Shown in pieces: positions 1-8,415 of a DNA stretch of 32,047 nucleotides. Positions within the stretch are counted from its first letter, which is position 1. Each line of letters opens with the position of its first letter. The position numbers and the translations under genes are program-made. The DNA lies in NCBI GenBank assembly GCA_003598055.1, contig QZKI01000076.1, positions 1 to 32,047 on the forward strand. Reading direction: 5' to 3'. The notes beneath the pieces were generated by a model, which saw only the letters and a list, made by a program, of their open reading frames with translations, had not been told where the DNA came from and made no database searches. Source of the stretch: Candidatus Abyssobacteria bacterium SURF_17 (GTDB taxonomy: Bacteria; Abyssobacteria; SURF-5).

Positions 1-69
1 CGCCCTTTGGGCGCGAAGATGTGTCTCCCAACTTGAACTAGAGGTCGAAATCACACAGAGGAGAAACAA

Positions 70-399
70 ATGGCTGAACATTTCTACTCGAAAGATGCGC
101 TGCTCGCGATGGGCAAATTCGCCGAAGTGAAGGGCGACCTGCTCGGAGCTTTCGCGAGCTTCAACCAAAAGGTGTTCGAACCCGGCGCACTCTCCGAAAA
201 AATGAAGGAATTGATCGCGGTCGGCTGCGCGCACATCACCCATTGCCCGTATTGTATCGACGGCCACACGCGCAAGGCCAAGGAAGCCGGCGCAACGGAA
301 GAAGAGATAGCCGAGGCGATCATGGTTGGTGTCGCATTGAGCGCGGGCGGCGCGATGGCGCATAGCTCGATCGCGATGAAGGCGCTCGAGCAGGAATAG
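70..399 (+). CDS. Carboxymuconolactone decarboxylase / AhpD-like family protein
   Basis: A 109-residue cytoplasmic protein of the CMD/AhpD alkylhydroperoxidase-like family. The family signature is visible: Glu47, then C59-P-Y-C62 and His66 (HCPYCIDGH), which in AhpD-type proteins form the redox-active CxxC and proton relay. The length matches single-domain family members. The alanine- and glycine-rich C-terminal helix (VGVALSAGGAMAHSS) is also typical. The ATG is preceded by AGGAG at a good distance (positions 59-63). The physiological substrate cannot be told from sequence. Small stand-alone members usually act as peroxide or thiol-disulfide enzymes, while true decarboxylases lack the CxxC, so a redox role is more likely. 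It faces a convergent neighbour across a hairpin. Confidence 0.93.
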   Translation: MAEHFYSKDALLAMGKFAEVKGDLLGAFASFNQKVFEPGALSEKMKELIAVGCAHITHCPYCIDGHTRKAKEAGATEEEIAEAIMVGVALSAGGAMAHSSIAMKALEQE

Positions 400-492
400 C
401 GTTCGCAACGGCGGCGCAGGAATCATGTGGGGTTGCTTGCTCGCGCCGGCAGCGGCGGCCGTCACGCAGAAAAAGGATAACGCTTAAATCAC

Positions 493-529
493 GAGGGTCA
501 GGCCCACATGTTGTGAAAGCCTGACCCTC
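493..529. repeat. Perfect inverted repeat (REP-like; possible bidirectional terminator)
   Basis: Arms GAGGGTCAGGC (493-503) and GCCTGACCCTC (519-529) pair perfectly over 11 bases with a 15-base loop. The hairpin lies between two convergent genes ending at 399 and 558, so it could end both transcripts, although no strong T-tract follows. The arm core GGGTCAGG is the same as in the REP pair at 7530-7622 and in the repeat in front of the RAYT gene at 31923, so it is probably a diverged REP of that family. Confidence 0.65.
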
Positions 530-557
530 TTACCTTTAACAATACCTGAGCACGGCG

Positions 558-917
558 CTAGAGGTCGACCAGGGTCTTGAAACCCCCGTAGGCCATGCGC
601 TTGACATCGAACGGCATCGACTTCATATCCATCATCTTTGCGAGTCGCGGGTCCTTCATTGCCTTTGCGTTCACGCGGTCGCGGTGCGCGCGCGACTTAA
701 ACGTCACCCACGAGAACATCACCGTCTCGCCGCGCTTGAGCTTGAGCGTGCGCGGGAACGGCTTCCCCATCTCCACGTTGAGGTCGTCGCCAACGCATTC
801 CCGGAACTCCAAAGCGCCATGTTCCCGAAAAATCTTCCCTGCCTTCTTCGCCATGCGGCGGTAGGCCGGCAAGTTTTTCTTGGGAACGGCCAGGACAAAT
901 CCATCAATGTATCGCAT
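558..917 (-). CDS. DUF1428 family protein
   Basis: A 119-residue protein with the full DUF1428 pattern: MRYIDGFVLAVP at the start, then KIFREHGALEFRECVGDD, the FSWVTFKSRAHRD core and a C-terminal YGGFKTLVDL. The family has a ferredoxin-like (dimeric alpha-beta barrel) fold. Its biochemical function is not established. The start at 917 was chosen because it matches family N-termini and is preceded by AGGAGG seven bases upstream. The open frame continues further upstream but that part has no family resemblance. It lies about 90 bases downstream of, and on the same strand as, an AHSA1-domain gene, so the two may be co-transcribed. Members of these two families often occur together in small accessory sets. 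Confidence 0.92.
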   Translation of the reverse strand: MRYIDGFVLAVPKKNLPAYRRMAKKAGKIFREHGALEFRECVGDDLNVEMGKPFPRTLKLKRGETVMFSWVTFKSRAHRDRVNAKAMKDPRLAKMMDMKSMPFDVKRMAYGGFKTLVDL

Positions 918-1008
918 CTGAATCCTCCTTTGGTTGCGCCTCCAATCATGGCGGCCTCTTTCAGTCATGGCAGCCAGCGACTTTTGTCGAGAACACCTCT
1001 GCCAAAAA

Positions 1009-1518
1009 TCAGCCCTTCGCCAGGTATTCAGCGAGCTTGTCGAAGGATTCGCTCCAGCCCTGTTGACACATATCGCGTTCCGAATCCGGCACGGGCCCGA
1101 GGTCGTGCCGCAAGGTGAGCTTCGTCTTGCCACCATGCTCGGCGAATGTCACCGTCACCAGCATTTCCGCCGGCCAGCTCGGGCTCATTCCATAGTGCGT
1201 GGCCGGGACCGGATTACCTTTCTCATCTACAAAGAAATCGGTGCAAACAATCCGCTCCGGCTCGACGATTTCGCGATAGACTCCTTTCCCCCAAAAGTCG
1301 CGACCTTCGGGCGAGCGCATGCAGTAGTGAATAACGCCTCCCACGCGAAGATCGGTCTTGCAGAAGGGCGTCGTGAAGCCTTTCGGCCCCCACCAGCGCA
1401 TCAGGCGCTCAGGCTCCGTCCACGCCTTGAACACAAGCTCACGCGGCGCATCGAAAACGCGCGTGATGACGACTACCTGCTCCACCCGTTCTTTTTTGGA
1501 ACTTTGTCTTATAGCCAT
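1009..1518 (-). CDS. SRPBCC / AHSA1-domain protein
   Basis: A 169-residue single-domain protein of the START/SRPBCC superfamily, AHSA1-like (Activator of Hsp90 ATPase homolog 1-like) branch. The diagnostic opening VVITRVFDAPRELVFKAWTEPERLMRWWGPKGF is visible, followed by the GG-HYCMRSPEG strand pair, the REIVEPERIVCTDFF strand and a C-terminal helix GWSESFDKLAEYLAKG. Such proteins form a hydrophobic ligand pocket. Ligands are unknown for this subfamily. The start at 1518 fits family N-termini and has AAGGAGA eight bases upstream. The open frame extends 67 codons further upstream without family similarity. It is followed by the DUF1428 gene on the same strand. Confidence 0.93.
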   Translation of the reverse strand: MAIRQSSKKERVEQVVVITRVFDAPRELVFKAWTEPERLMRWWGPKGFTTPFCKTDLRVGGVIHYCMRSPEGRDFWGKGVYREIVEPERIVCTDFFVDEKGNPVPATHYGMSPSWPAEMLVTVTFAEHGGKTKLTLRHDLGPVPDSERDMCQQGWSESFDKLAEYLAKG

Positions 1519-2119
1519 GTGCTTTCTCCTTTTTTCCCGACTATTGCAACGTGCTAGCCAAGCTTCGTGGCTCCTGAACAGACAGTCTCCGGGGGTCTCC
1601 GTCATCAGGAAGTGGCCCACCTCCGGCAGACTCCTGCACTCGCGCTTGAAAGAGCGCGGCAACGGCTTGTCGCAGAACGGGGCCGACGGATGAGCGCGAG
1701 CATTACCCACGGTGCGCATCGCTGTTCAATCGCTGTGCAAATTTCCTCGCCGGTTTCCCTATATTCCCATCTCCTCAGTTCAACACCTCATTCAAATAGT
1801 ATGACAATAATCGGGTTGATCCGCGTGAGATGAGGAGTGTTGGTTTCTGCCTGTGTAATCCGCCTATGGACAAGCATGGATTCTCCGGTCAAGCCGGAGA
1901 AATGACAAGTGGGACATTCCGAGGGTTTTGTCGTTTCGCGCTCCTTTGTCATTCCCGCGGAAGCGGGAATCCAGGTCTTTCGCAGACGAGCATTTCGGAA
2001 ATATGCCCTTTACGAATGACGCTTATTCTCACGGGAAAGGGAGAATGCTTACGCATCCTGAGAGACACCGCGAGCGCTCAGAGGAATCCGCGAATGTGAC
2101 ACCTTCGGAAGTGAACAAC
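1519..2119. other. Intergenic stretch with repeats, no gene supported
   Basis: About 600 bases between the AHSA1 gene start and the stop of the membrane protein gene. It contains the inverted repeat pair described separately (1877-1974). Open frames occur on both strands, but none has a convincing start, ribosome site or recognisable protein. The minus-strand frame at 1519-1719 is continuous with the AHSA1 gene and reads in a protein-like way, but I do not recognise it. Confidence 0.5.
1877..1974. repeat. Paired palindromic repeat of the 'TCATTCCCGC..GCGGGAATCCA' type
   Basis: Two units face each other: TGGATTCTCCGG-tcaa-CCGGAGAAATGACA (1877-1907) and TCATTCCCGC-ggaa-GCGGGAATCCA (1949-1973). 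Each unit is itself a hairpin, and the outer sequences (TGGATTC / GAATCCA and ATGACA / GTCATT) are mutually inverted. This is the common extragenic palindrome whose translation reads VIPAKAGIQ-like in many bacterial genomes. It is non-coding. Confidence 0.75.
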
Positions 2120-3937
2120 CTAATCAGAAACCGGCTCGTAAGGAACCATCTCGTGGGTTTCGGGATCATATATGAGGACAAGGGTATTCGGGTCGGCCGC
2201 AGCTTCTTCGAGTGCGCTTCGGGAAATCCGGGGAAAAGATTCATCAAAGGCATTCGCCATTGTGAGCCGGACCGATTCTATTCCGGAACGGTCGAGCCCG
2301 AAGATGGCTCTGAGCACGGTGCGCATCGGGGTGATCAGCAATGCCACCCCATGAAAGTCGTCTCCCTGGTACCACGTCGGTTGGTCCACCACAAGAATCG
2401 TTTCTTTTTGGGGATACCGATTGATGAATTCAACGGTGGAGCGCACGGTCTTTTGGATGATATCATTTCCTGTGCTCCAGATATCGAAGACATTCCTGGC
2501 ATGGAGATGCCCTTGAACTGCGACACAGAGATAAAGAAACACTGCCGCCAAGAAACCGACGAACTCCCTATGCCGTGGCGACAAGTCCGCAGCTCCAAAT
2601 AGCCGTACTCGAGAAAGCCCCGCCGCGGACATGCGTGTCAATCCCGCCATCAGAATAGCCCAGCCTATCGAGGGAATATAACAATAACGAGGGCTCATCT
2701 CAGAAATCAGCACTGCCGGCAGCACGAAGAGGACGGCCCACGCTATCATAATCTTCTGCTTCCATCCGGTCCGGATGAAAAGAAAACCGATGACCAGCAG
2801 CAGCATCAAGGATGCGAGAACCGGGATATACGGCTTCTGCGCAAGGTTACTGAAGACCCAATAGGCATTCATGTTATTGAACGGTGAAAGATAACAGCCT
2901 GCGGACACAAAATTCTGAAGCACTTTCTCGACGGAAATGCGGGCCACAACGATCCTGTGCGTTTGAAGCTGCTTGATGAGCATGAGTACAACGAGAGCGG
3001 CCGCCGGTATCGCATAAGCCTTGAACAAGTTGTTGAAGAAAAAATCAAATGAAACGCGAGAAGCTTTCTCGCGTTCTCCCAGAAGATCATACAAGAAGCA
3101 CACGCCGATGAGCGGAACAGCTATCTCGTACGTGTATATCCCCAAGATGTAAAAAATCACAAAACCCCAGAGATGCCGTCGGCCACTGCCCTGCCGATAC
3201 TTCAAGAAGGAGAGGAAGGAGAGAAGGACGAACAGCGTCGTCATCACATATGGGAATCCCCCCAACGGCCACAACCCGAAATCATAATTGAGAAAGAAGA
3301 ACGTGAACAGGACCGCCGCTCCGACCGCATGAAACCTGCTCTGAGTGAACGACCATGCCAATCTATACACCAAACCTGCGTTTATGCAATGCAATACTAT
3401 ATTGATAATACGATGTGTCGTCGGAACGCCGATTCCAAGCCAGGATGGAATTCCGAGAAACACTATATTAAGAGGATTATAGTGATACGTTTGCTGGAAT
3501 GGCAGGATCGTTCTCAAGGGTCCGCCCGACAAATACTCTACAATGTTAAAGTCATCGGCGAAGAATGTGAACTCTAAGGCCGGCCGATAGAGAATAAAGA
3601 GAACGCAGGCTATGAGAATCGTCACCGGCAGTTGCAGCGGCAACCTCTCTGCGCCAGCCTGCAACGACTGGATTGCGGACTCTCTCAAATAATGGCGGGC
3701 AAGGAAAGCGGACAGGAACCACGCTATCGCGCCACCGCCAAGGCAGACCAGCAGGAATCCGAATGATACCAGTTGCCTCTGTCCCCGGGGCGATAAGGAT
3801 GCGCCCAGCCCGCCTCTTGCCAGGACGACCCCGAACAAAGCAATTATCAGCCCCGTAATGATAATGAAGAGCACGATGAGAACGGGCGTCAGACCAGCTC
3901 GTGTTCCGGTTCTCGAGTATTCTTTCGGCTCGTGCAT
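2120..3937 (-). CDS. Polytopic membrane protein, GT-C glycosyltransferase-like
   Basis: A protein of about 605 residues with many hydrophobic segments (for example LTPVLIVLFIIITGLIIALFG, LVSFGFLLVCLGGGAIAWFL, LPVTILIACVLFILY, then a further series to about residue 480) and a soluble C-terminal tail. An acidic pair sits in the first large extracytoplasmic loop (FFADDFNIVEYL, about residues 125-137). That is where GT-C enzymes such as PMT/ArnT-type transferases carry their catalytic Asp. It is followed by HYNPLNIVFLGI and HRIINIVLHCINAGLVYRL, which resemble the histidine and NxxLH motifs of this group. The donor would be a polyprenyl-phosphate sugar and the acceptor cannot be inferred. The ATG at 3937 lacks a clear ribosome site. 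An in-frame TTG at 3970 is the alternative start. No operon partner on this strand. Confidence 0.8.
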   Translation of the reverse strand: MHEPKEYSRTGTRAGLTPVLIVLFIIITGLIIALFGVVLARGGLGASLSPRGQRQLVSFGFLLVCLGGGAIAWFLSAFLARHYLRESAIQSLQAGAERLPLQLPVTILIACVLFILYRPALEFTFFADDFNIVEYLSGGPLRTILPFQQTYHYNPLNIVFLGIPSWLGIGVPTTHRIINIVLHCINAGLVYRLAWSFTQSRFHAVGAAVLFTFFFLNYDFGLWPLGGFPYVMTTLFVLLSFLSFLKYRQGSGRRHLWGFVIFYILGIYTYEIAVPLIGVCFLYDLLGEREKASRVSFDFFFNNLFKAYAIPAAALVVLMLIKQLQTHRIVVARISVEKVLQNFVSAGCYLSPFNNMNAYWVFSNLAQKPYIPVLASLMLLLVIGFLFIRTGWKQKIMIAWAVLFVLPAVLISEMSPRYCYIPSIGWAILMAGLTRMSAAGLSRVRLFGAADLSPRHREFVGFLAAVFLYLCVAVQGHLHARNVFDIWSTGNDIIQKTVRSTVEFINRYPQKETILVVDQPTWYQGDDFHGVALLITPMRTVLRAIFGLDRSGIESVRLTMANAFDESFPRISRSALEEAAADPNTLVLIYDPETHEMVPYEPVSD

Positions 3938-4258
3938 TTCGCCAATAGGAATCTTCAGGACATCTAACAAGAGGTAAGCGGCTCAGACTCGGAATGAGTA
4001 TATACAAGTCGCGTTACCCTTTCAAACGGTTCCAACCTTCCCGTCCTGCAATCAGAAGTGAGAGTCCGCTCGCTCCGCGCCATGTTGGACCATCATCTGC
4101 TTCGCAATTGTGCAACCTCAGCGGTCCGAGGATACGTTTGATTTATTCCCGGGCAGCCGCTATTGTATGATCCTATCAAGTTTCAGCCGAAAACCGTTTG
4201 GAGCAAGAAACCGAACGCTCGGTCGAGAAGCACCGCGAAGTAAGTCGAGAACCATATC
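3938..4258. other. Divergent intergenic region, nothing clear
   Basis: About 320 bases between the divergent membrane protein and methyltransferase genes. It should hold both promoters. A TATGAT hexamer at 4166 is a possible -10 for the methyltransferase, but I find no well-spaced -35. No repeat or RNA gene was recognised. Confidence 0.4.
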
Positions 4259-5032
4259 ATGGCATATCTGTTCGGCGACTCGGATGTGGCGGCGCATCGA
4301 TTGAAGGTCCTCGCTGATGTATACGAGAAATCAACGCGAGAGTTTGTTGCCGGTGCTGTCGGCGAAAGCCCTTCCCTGTTCGTAGACCTGGGATGCGGGC
4401 CAGGGTATACGACGCATGCATTGGCAGATGTCCTCCAATGCGCGCGAGCAGTAGGTCTCGATAACTCAGAACATTTCATTTCACTGGCTCAGAAGACGCA
4501 GACGCATCGCATTTCGTTCCTGCTGCATGATGTTACATGCATCCCTTTTCCAACAGCTCCCGGAGACACGCTCTATTGCCGCTTCCTCTTGACACATTTG
4601 CGGGACCCGCAGGCCCTTACTCGCAGATGGGCCACCCAACTGAGCCCCAAGGGGCTTCTGCTCATTGAAGAGGTTGAGCAGATACACACAACCAATAGGA
4701 CGTTTCGTGCATATCTCGATATTGTGGAATCCATGCTGGAGGACCAATCGCGGAAGTTGTATGTCGGCCCGATAGTGAGCTGTCTGGAAGTTCCCGGCCT
4801 CCTGAAACGGCGGACGAACAAGGTGAAACGTTTGGAGGTTTGCACGCACAAGGCCGCAGAGATGTTCTTCCTCAACATTCAATCATGGAAACACCAGCCT
4901 TTCGTTCGAACGAATTACTCCTCCGAGCTAATCAATGGTCTAACGACAGAATTGGAGCAGCTCGCCGTAAAATCAGATGATAAATCCGACATCGAATGGG
5001 GCTTGCGCCAGATAGCATTCGAGCGTGCATGA
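4259..5032 (+). CDS. Class I SAM-dependent methyltransferase
   Basis: A 257-residue cytoplasmic protein with a Rossmann methyltransferase core. Motif I is LFVDLGCGPGYTTHAL (about residues 40-55), then the acidic end of strand 2 at VGLDNSEHFI, a motif II-like stretch LLHDVTCIPFP, and motif III LSPKGLLLIEEVEQI. This is the Methyltransf_25/11 arrangement. The C-terminal 100 residues are helical, with no second domain recognised. The substrate is unknown; the acceptor could be a small molecule or lipid. The start agrees with the beginning of the fold, but the ribosome site is weak. It is followed by a 129-base palindromic element and then a second methyltransferase on the same strand. Confidence 0.87.
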   Translation: MAYLFGDSDVAAHRLKVLADVYEKSTREFVAGAVGESPSLFVDLGCGPGYTTHALADVLQCARAVGLDNSEHFISLAQKTQTHRISFLLHDVTCIPFPTAPGDTLYCRFLLTHLRDPQALTRRWATQLSPKGLLLIEEVEQIHTTNRTFRAYLDIVESMLEDQSRKLYVGPIVSCLEVPGLLKRRTNKVKRLEVCTHKAAEMFFLNIQSWKHQPFVRTNYSSELINGLTTELEQLAVKSDDKSDIEWGLRQIAFERA

Positions 5033-5040
5033 GAAACAGG

Positions 5041-5169
5041 GAGACCGTCCCGCAATTCTGTAGGTGCGAATTCATTCGCATACGCAGCGTGAAACAGCGC
5101 GGAAAACCCATGCGAATGAATTCGCACCTACAAACGGAGGTTCCCAAGTGTGAATTGCGGGACAGTTTC
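5041..5169. repeat. MITE-like nested inverted repeat, copy 1
   Basis: Outer arms GAGACCGTCCCGCAATTC (5041-5058) and GAATTGCGGGACAGTTTC (5152-5169) are inverted complements with two mismatches. Inner arms at 5059-5080 and 5111-5132 are a perfect 22-base inverted repeat (starting TGTAGGTGCGAATTCATTCG). A second copy with the same architecture lies at 16111-16225. The right end stops one base before the AAGGAGG ribosome site of the next gene. It has no coding capacity, so it looks like a non-autonomous mobile palindrome. Confidence 0.85.
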
Positions 5170-5182
5170 AAGGAGGGGGCTT

Positions 5183-5848
5183 ATGTCGTGGGACAAAGAG
5201 TATGACAGGAGCGGGCATCTGTGGGGCGAGGGACCAAGCGAGTTGGGCATGGCCGCAGTCTCGTACTTCCAGACACACGCGCTGAGCGCGCGCACGCCGG
5301 AAATAGTAGATATCGGTTGCGGCTATGGTCGCGACACTTTCTATTTGCTTGAGACTATCCCATGCAAAATTACGGGAATAGACACCTCCGAAAAAGCTAT
5401 CGAAATCGCGAGAAGTGAATCTCTCAAGAGACAGAATAAGGATGTGGAGTTTCAGCGCCGGGACTTCGGGGTGATGAACCGGGAGCGGTTCGACATCGTG
5501 TTCGCCTCTAATCTCTACCAACTGTTGAAGAAAAAGGAACGAGAGGAATTCAGGAATATGGCAGAGAGAATTCTCAAGCCCGGCGGCCTTCTCTTCCTGA
5601 GCACGCTCTCGGTGTCCGACCCGGAACATAGCGGACAAGGCGTTCCGGTCCCCAACGACCCCAATTCATATGATATCGGGAAATTCCTGCACTTCTGCAC
5701 GAAAGAGGAGTTGGCGCGCGATTTCAGTTTCCTCGAAATCAGGCAGCTGTATGAGCACGAGTATGACGAGCCCCGCGCAACCGGCGAGACGCATCACCAT
5801 ATTTCCTGGATACTGATAGGAGAGAGGATACGCAAGGAATCTGCTTAG
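5183..5848 (+). CDS. Class I SAM-dependent methyltransferase (TehB-like fold)
   Basis: A 221-residue protein. The opening WDKEYDRSGHLWGEGPSELG resembles the tellurite/thiopurine-type (TehB-like) methyltransferases. Motif I is EIVDIGCGYGRDTFYL (about residues 38-53), followed by ITGIDTSEKAIEIA, the acidic VEFQRRDFG, FDIVFASNLYQLL and AERILKPGGLLFLSTLS. A histidine cluster (GETHHHISWILIGER) lies at the C-terminus. The start at 5183 was chosen because AAGGAGGGGG lies just upstream; the open frame upstream of it runs into the repeat element. It is unrelated in detail to the methyltransferase upstream (4259-5032), so the two are neighbours rather than recent duplicates. The substrate is not inferable. 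Confidence 0.88.
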   Translation: MSWDKEYDRSGHLWGEGPSELGMAAVSYFQTHALSARTPEIVDIGCGYGRDTFYLLETIPCKITGIDTSEKAIEIARSESLKRQNKDVEFQRRDFGVMNRERFDIVFASNLYQLLKKKEREEFRNMAERILKPGGLLFLSTLSVSDPEHSGQGVPVPNDPNSYDIGKFLHFCTKEELARDFSFLEIRQLYEHEYDEPRATGETHHHISWILIGERIRKESA

Positions 5849-5929
5849 ACGTTGCAGTTCAGCTTCAGAATTTTGACAAACGCTGAGAACGGGCAAATAA
5901 ACGAGCGCCGGGAGACAAGTTTTTTTTCG

Positions 5930-7546
5930 TCATCCTGGAGTCGGAGACGAGATGGCAGCTTTCTGCAAGAGTGCCTGGGTGAGTCTTTCTATTGCGGGGG
6001 CCAAAGCATCGAGTGAGGAAATCGTCTCAGAGGCGACGGCGGTCACCTTCCCGGAGTTTACCTCGACCATCCTCAGGTTGACCACATATTTGCCGTCGAG
6101 GTTGCCTATCTCGCCCATCGTCATGAGGTCCGCCGACAACGCTTTCGCGACCATCGCCAACCGCAAGGGATTTCGGAGTTCTCGCTCGGGGATTCCGAGT
6201 TGCTTCGCAGCGGCGAGGACTGCGTAACGCCGAATCGTAACGACCCTGCCGTTTTTCTCCAGCATTGTTCGCAAGAACGCCGCACTCGCTGACGGCAGGC
6301 AGTTCAATTCAGGGGCGCAGCCGATGAATGGAACATCATGCACAAGCACGGTCCGCGGCGAGCTTGATCGCGGATCGCGTTCGCGGGGTCCGGCCGCCAG
6401 TTGCTCGGTCAGTCGCTTCTGCGCCGCCCTGTCACCGGCGAAGGCCGCCTCTAACTCATACTCGCGAACGAGCGCCTGAACGAGAGGGTCCGCGACCCCG
6501 GTTGACGTGATGATGTTCGCGTACATCGCGGCTGCCGGCAGATTGTCGCTTCGCCAATGATACGCGAGGAGATTCGCGCTGATCATGCCGTTGAGCGGCG
6601 CGAGCGCAAACGCTTTCTTATACAGTCGCAGCGCAGCCTTGTCGTCTGCCCTGTGTTCCGCCGCTCTCGCCTGCATGTTGAACGCGAGCGCCTGCTGCCA
6701 TGTGAACAGGAACTTCTTGCTTGCCGCATCATCGAACAGCGTCGACGCCGTTTCACACTCTCCGGCTCGCGTCTTCACCATTGCGGTGACCCACGCGGCG
6801 AATCCGCTCGTCGACGCGCGACCACACTCAACAAGCGCGCTTGCATCCTTTGCCTCGAGGTACGAGACGAACCCGAGCGCGGCATGAGCTTCAGAGGAGT
6901 AAGACGATGCTTCGCGCGAGAGCGGCTCAAGCGCCCGGCGTGCCGCATCCATGTCTCCCATCAGTCCCGACAGATAGCCCACGGCAAGAGTTTTCTCCGG
7001 CGCACTGAGCCACCCCTCCGACATGGTCTCATACAACTTCAGGGCCGAGGCATGAAAGCCTGCTGAAACGAGCGTCTCGGCCGAAGCCGCAAGCACGTCC
7101 TTCGCAGCGCTCACGGGAGCAATGACCGAGGCAGCGATGCCGCCCGGGCCCACAATAACCGCCGCCGGAAGCTCACGCGAAAGTCCGTAACTGAGCGTGA
7201 CTCCTCTGTCATCGGTGAGAACGACTGAGCGCATCGCCTGATCCTGAACCGCGCCCTTGAGGTCTTCGGGATTTGCAGGACTGACAGCCTGTATCGAAAG
7301 TGTATCGGAGGCATTCGAGGCGATTTCGTGAAGCGCAGCAAGTATCTGTAGTGCGCCAGGTGACGCATCGCAAAAATAGAGTACGAGGATACCGCCTCCG
7401 GAAGGCGGCCTCAGGCTCACCGAATCGCCGTCCAGATTCTGAAGGGAAAACGCCGGCGCCGGAGCGCCGATCTCCAGTGCAGCCGCTTCAACATGAAAGA
7501 AAAAGAGGATGAAGAGCAGAATGGCTAAAGGGTCAGGTCTGCACAC
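5930..7546 (-). CDS. Exported thioredoxin-fold / TPR / CsgG-like protein
   Basis: With the GTG start at 7546 the protein has 538 residues and a normal signal peptide: MCRPDP, then LAILLFILFFF, with cleavage likely after VEAAA. The mature part begins as an AhpC/TSA-like redoxin domain (IGAPAPAFSLQNLDGDSVSL ... ILVLYFCDASPGALQIL). The usual CxxC is missing: only Cys86 (numbered from the ATG at 7627) remains, so it is probably not an oxidoreductase. A long alpha-helical TPR region follows. The last 120 residues (HDVPFIGCAPELNCLP ... ADLMTMGEIGNLDGKYVVNLRMVEVNSGKV) resemble the CsgG/FlgO fold of periplasmic lipoproteins. GTG 7546 has an AGGTG site six bases upstream. An in-frame ATG at 7627 has none and would add a 27-residue repeat-encoded leader. 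The function is unknown, perhaps an envelope scaffold. Confidence 0.82.
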   Translation of the reverse strand: MCRPDPLAILLFILFFFHVEAAALEIGAPAPAFSLQNLDGDSVSLRPPSGGGILVLYFCDASPGALQILAALHEIASNASDTLSIQAVSPANPEDLKGAVQDQAMRSVVLTDDRGVTLSYGLSRELPAAVIVGPGGIAASVIAPVSAAKDVLAASAETLVSAGFHASALKLYETMSEGWLSAPEKTLAVGYLSGLMGDMDAARRALEPLSREASSYSSEAHAALGFVSYLEAKDASALVECGRASTSGFAAWVTAMVKTRAGECETASTLFDDAASKKFLFTWQQALAFNMQARAAEHRADDKAALRLYKKAFALAPLNGMISANLLAYHWRSDNLPAAAMYANIITSTGVADPLVQALVREYELEAAFAGDRAAQKRLTEQLAAGPRERDPRSSSPRTVLVHDVPFIGCAPELNCLPSASAAFLRTMLEKNGRVVTIRRYAVLAAAKQLGIPERELRNPLRLAMVAKALSADLMTMGEIGNLDGKYVVNLRMVEVNSGKVTAVASETISSLDALAPAIERLTQALLQKAAISSPTPG

Positions 7547-7622
7547 GTGACACACCTGACGGCAGATCAGAACAAGGAAACGTGAAAACAAGCCAATTCC
7601 GTCAAATGTGTAGACCTGACCC
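7530..7622. repeat. REP pair overlapping the 5' end of the redoxin/TPR gene
   Basis: The left arm starts GGGTCAGGTCTGCACACG (7530-7551) and the right arm at 7601-7622 is its inverted complement with three mismatches (consensus GGGTCAGGTCTRCACAYRTG then AC). Between them lie about 50 unrelated bases. The arm matches GGGTCAGGTCT...ATTTGAC in front of the transposase at 31923-31944. The element reaches from 12 bases past the tRNA-Asp 3' end to the codons just before the signal-peptide hydrophobic core of the minus-strand gene. Confidence 0.82.
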
Positions 7623-7633
7623 CTCATGAGAGG

Positions 7634-7707
<74 letters not shown>

Positions 7708-8386
7708 TTAAAGTAACGTCTCACGCGCAATGGAATCGAAGCATGCAAAAATTTGGGATTGCGCCCCCTTCTGCACGACGCAATCCTCCACTTCCATACC
7801 GCGAATTTCAACGCCACCGACTACACTATGTATAACCGAAAATCGCGGAAAAGTCAAGCCGCATTCTGGGTGTGCATGAAGGTGATCATAACGGTGCGCA
7901 CCTTCCGCAGGAGCGCAGCACCCCGAGCCCTTACTAATGAAGCAACGAAACACATCACCGTATTTTATGAAACCATGCTCTCAGGTCTCTCTCTCATAAG
8001 TCGGTGACGTATTCTCACCTTTTGTGGAGGCACCCCGGTGGGTCGCCCGTACAAGAAGCTAGGTCAACTCTACGCCTGCAACCCGCAATTTTCACCGTAA
8101 GGACGCACGGCCGGCTGCCCCCACAAACGAAAACACCCCTGTTGCCGAAATCCTTTTTCTCCCTTTACCGTTTCGTCCCTAACTCTTCTTGCCTGCCCCT
8201 TTCACCTTTTCCTTATTTCATGGTCGAGGGGGCAAAGAGAATACCGGACTATCGGACTATTAGAGGAATGTGGTCTAATAAATTTTTTATTTAGATTTGC
8301 TGGAAATAGTTCAATTATTACATAACTTATTGTTATATATATAGTTATATCAATAAAACATTTCTGGTTGCTTCTCGAGATTCTGC
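7708..8386. other. Long gene-free region upstream of the sigma factor
   Basis: Nearly 700 bases without a supportable gene. The left part contains a half copy (around 8034-8054) of the GGGCGACCC-type palindrome found whole at 18523. The middle (8140-8220) is a pyrimidine-rich strand. The last 110 bases are strongly AT-rich (TTATTGTTATATATATAG) and lie just before the promoter, where they could act as an UP element. A non-coding RNA is possible between about 7900 and 8130, but I could not match it to 6S, SRP, RNase P or tmRNA. Confidence 0.45.
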
Positions 8387-8415
8387 TTGACAAGAGCCGA
8401 CATGTATGGTACAAT
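8387..8415 (+). promoter_or_regulatory. Sigma70-type promoter of the sigma factor gene
   Basis: TTGACA at 8387-8392, exactly 17 bases of spacer, and TACAAT at 8410-8415. This is one base off full consensus, with an AT-rich stretch upstream. Transcription should begin near 8422, leaving about 80 bases of leader before the ATG. Confidence 0.85.

Noticed and set aside
1519..1719. Minus-strand open frame upstream of and continuous with the AHSA1 gene, reading like protein
   Set aside because: No start with a ribosome site and no family match. The AHSA1 gene has its own strong ribosome site at 1518, so this stretch is left as intergenic sequence or an unrecognised remnant.
7900..8130. Possible 6S, SRP or RNase P RNA gene
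   Set aside because: I checked remembered conserved cores of these RNAs by eye and found no convincing match; only a half palindrome of the GGGCGACCC type is visible.
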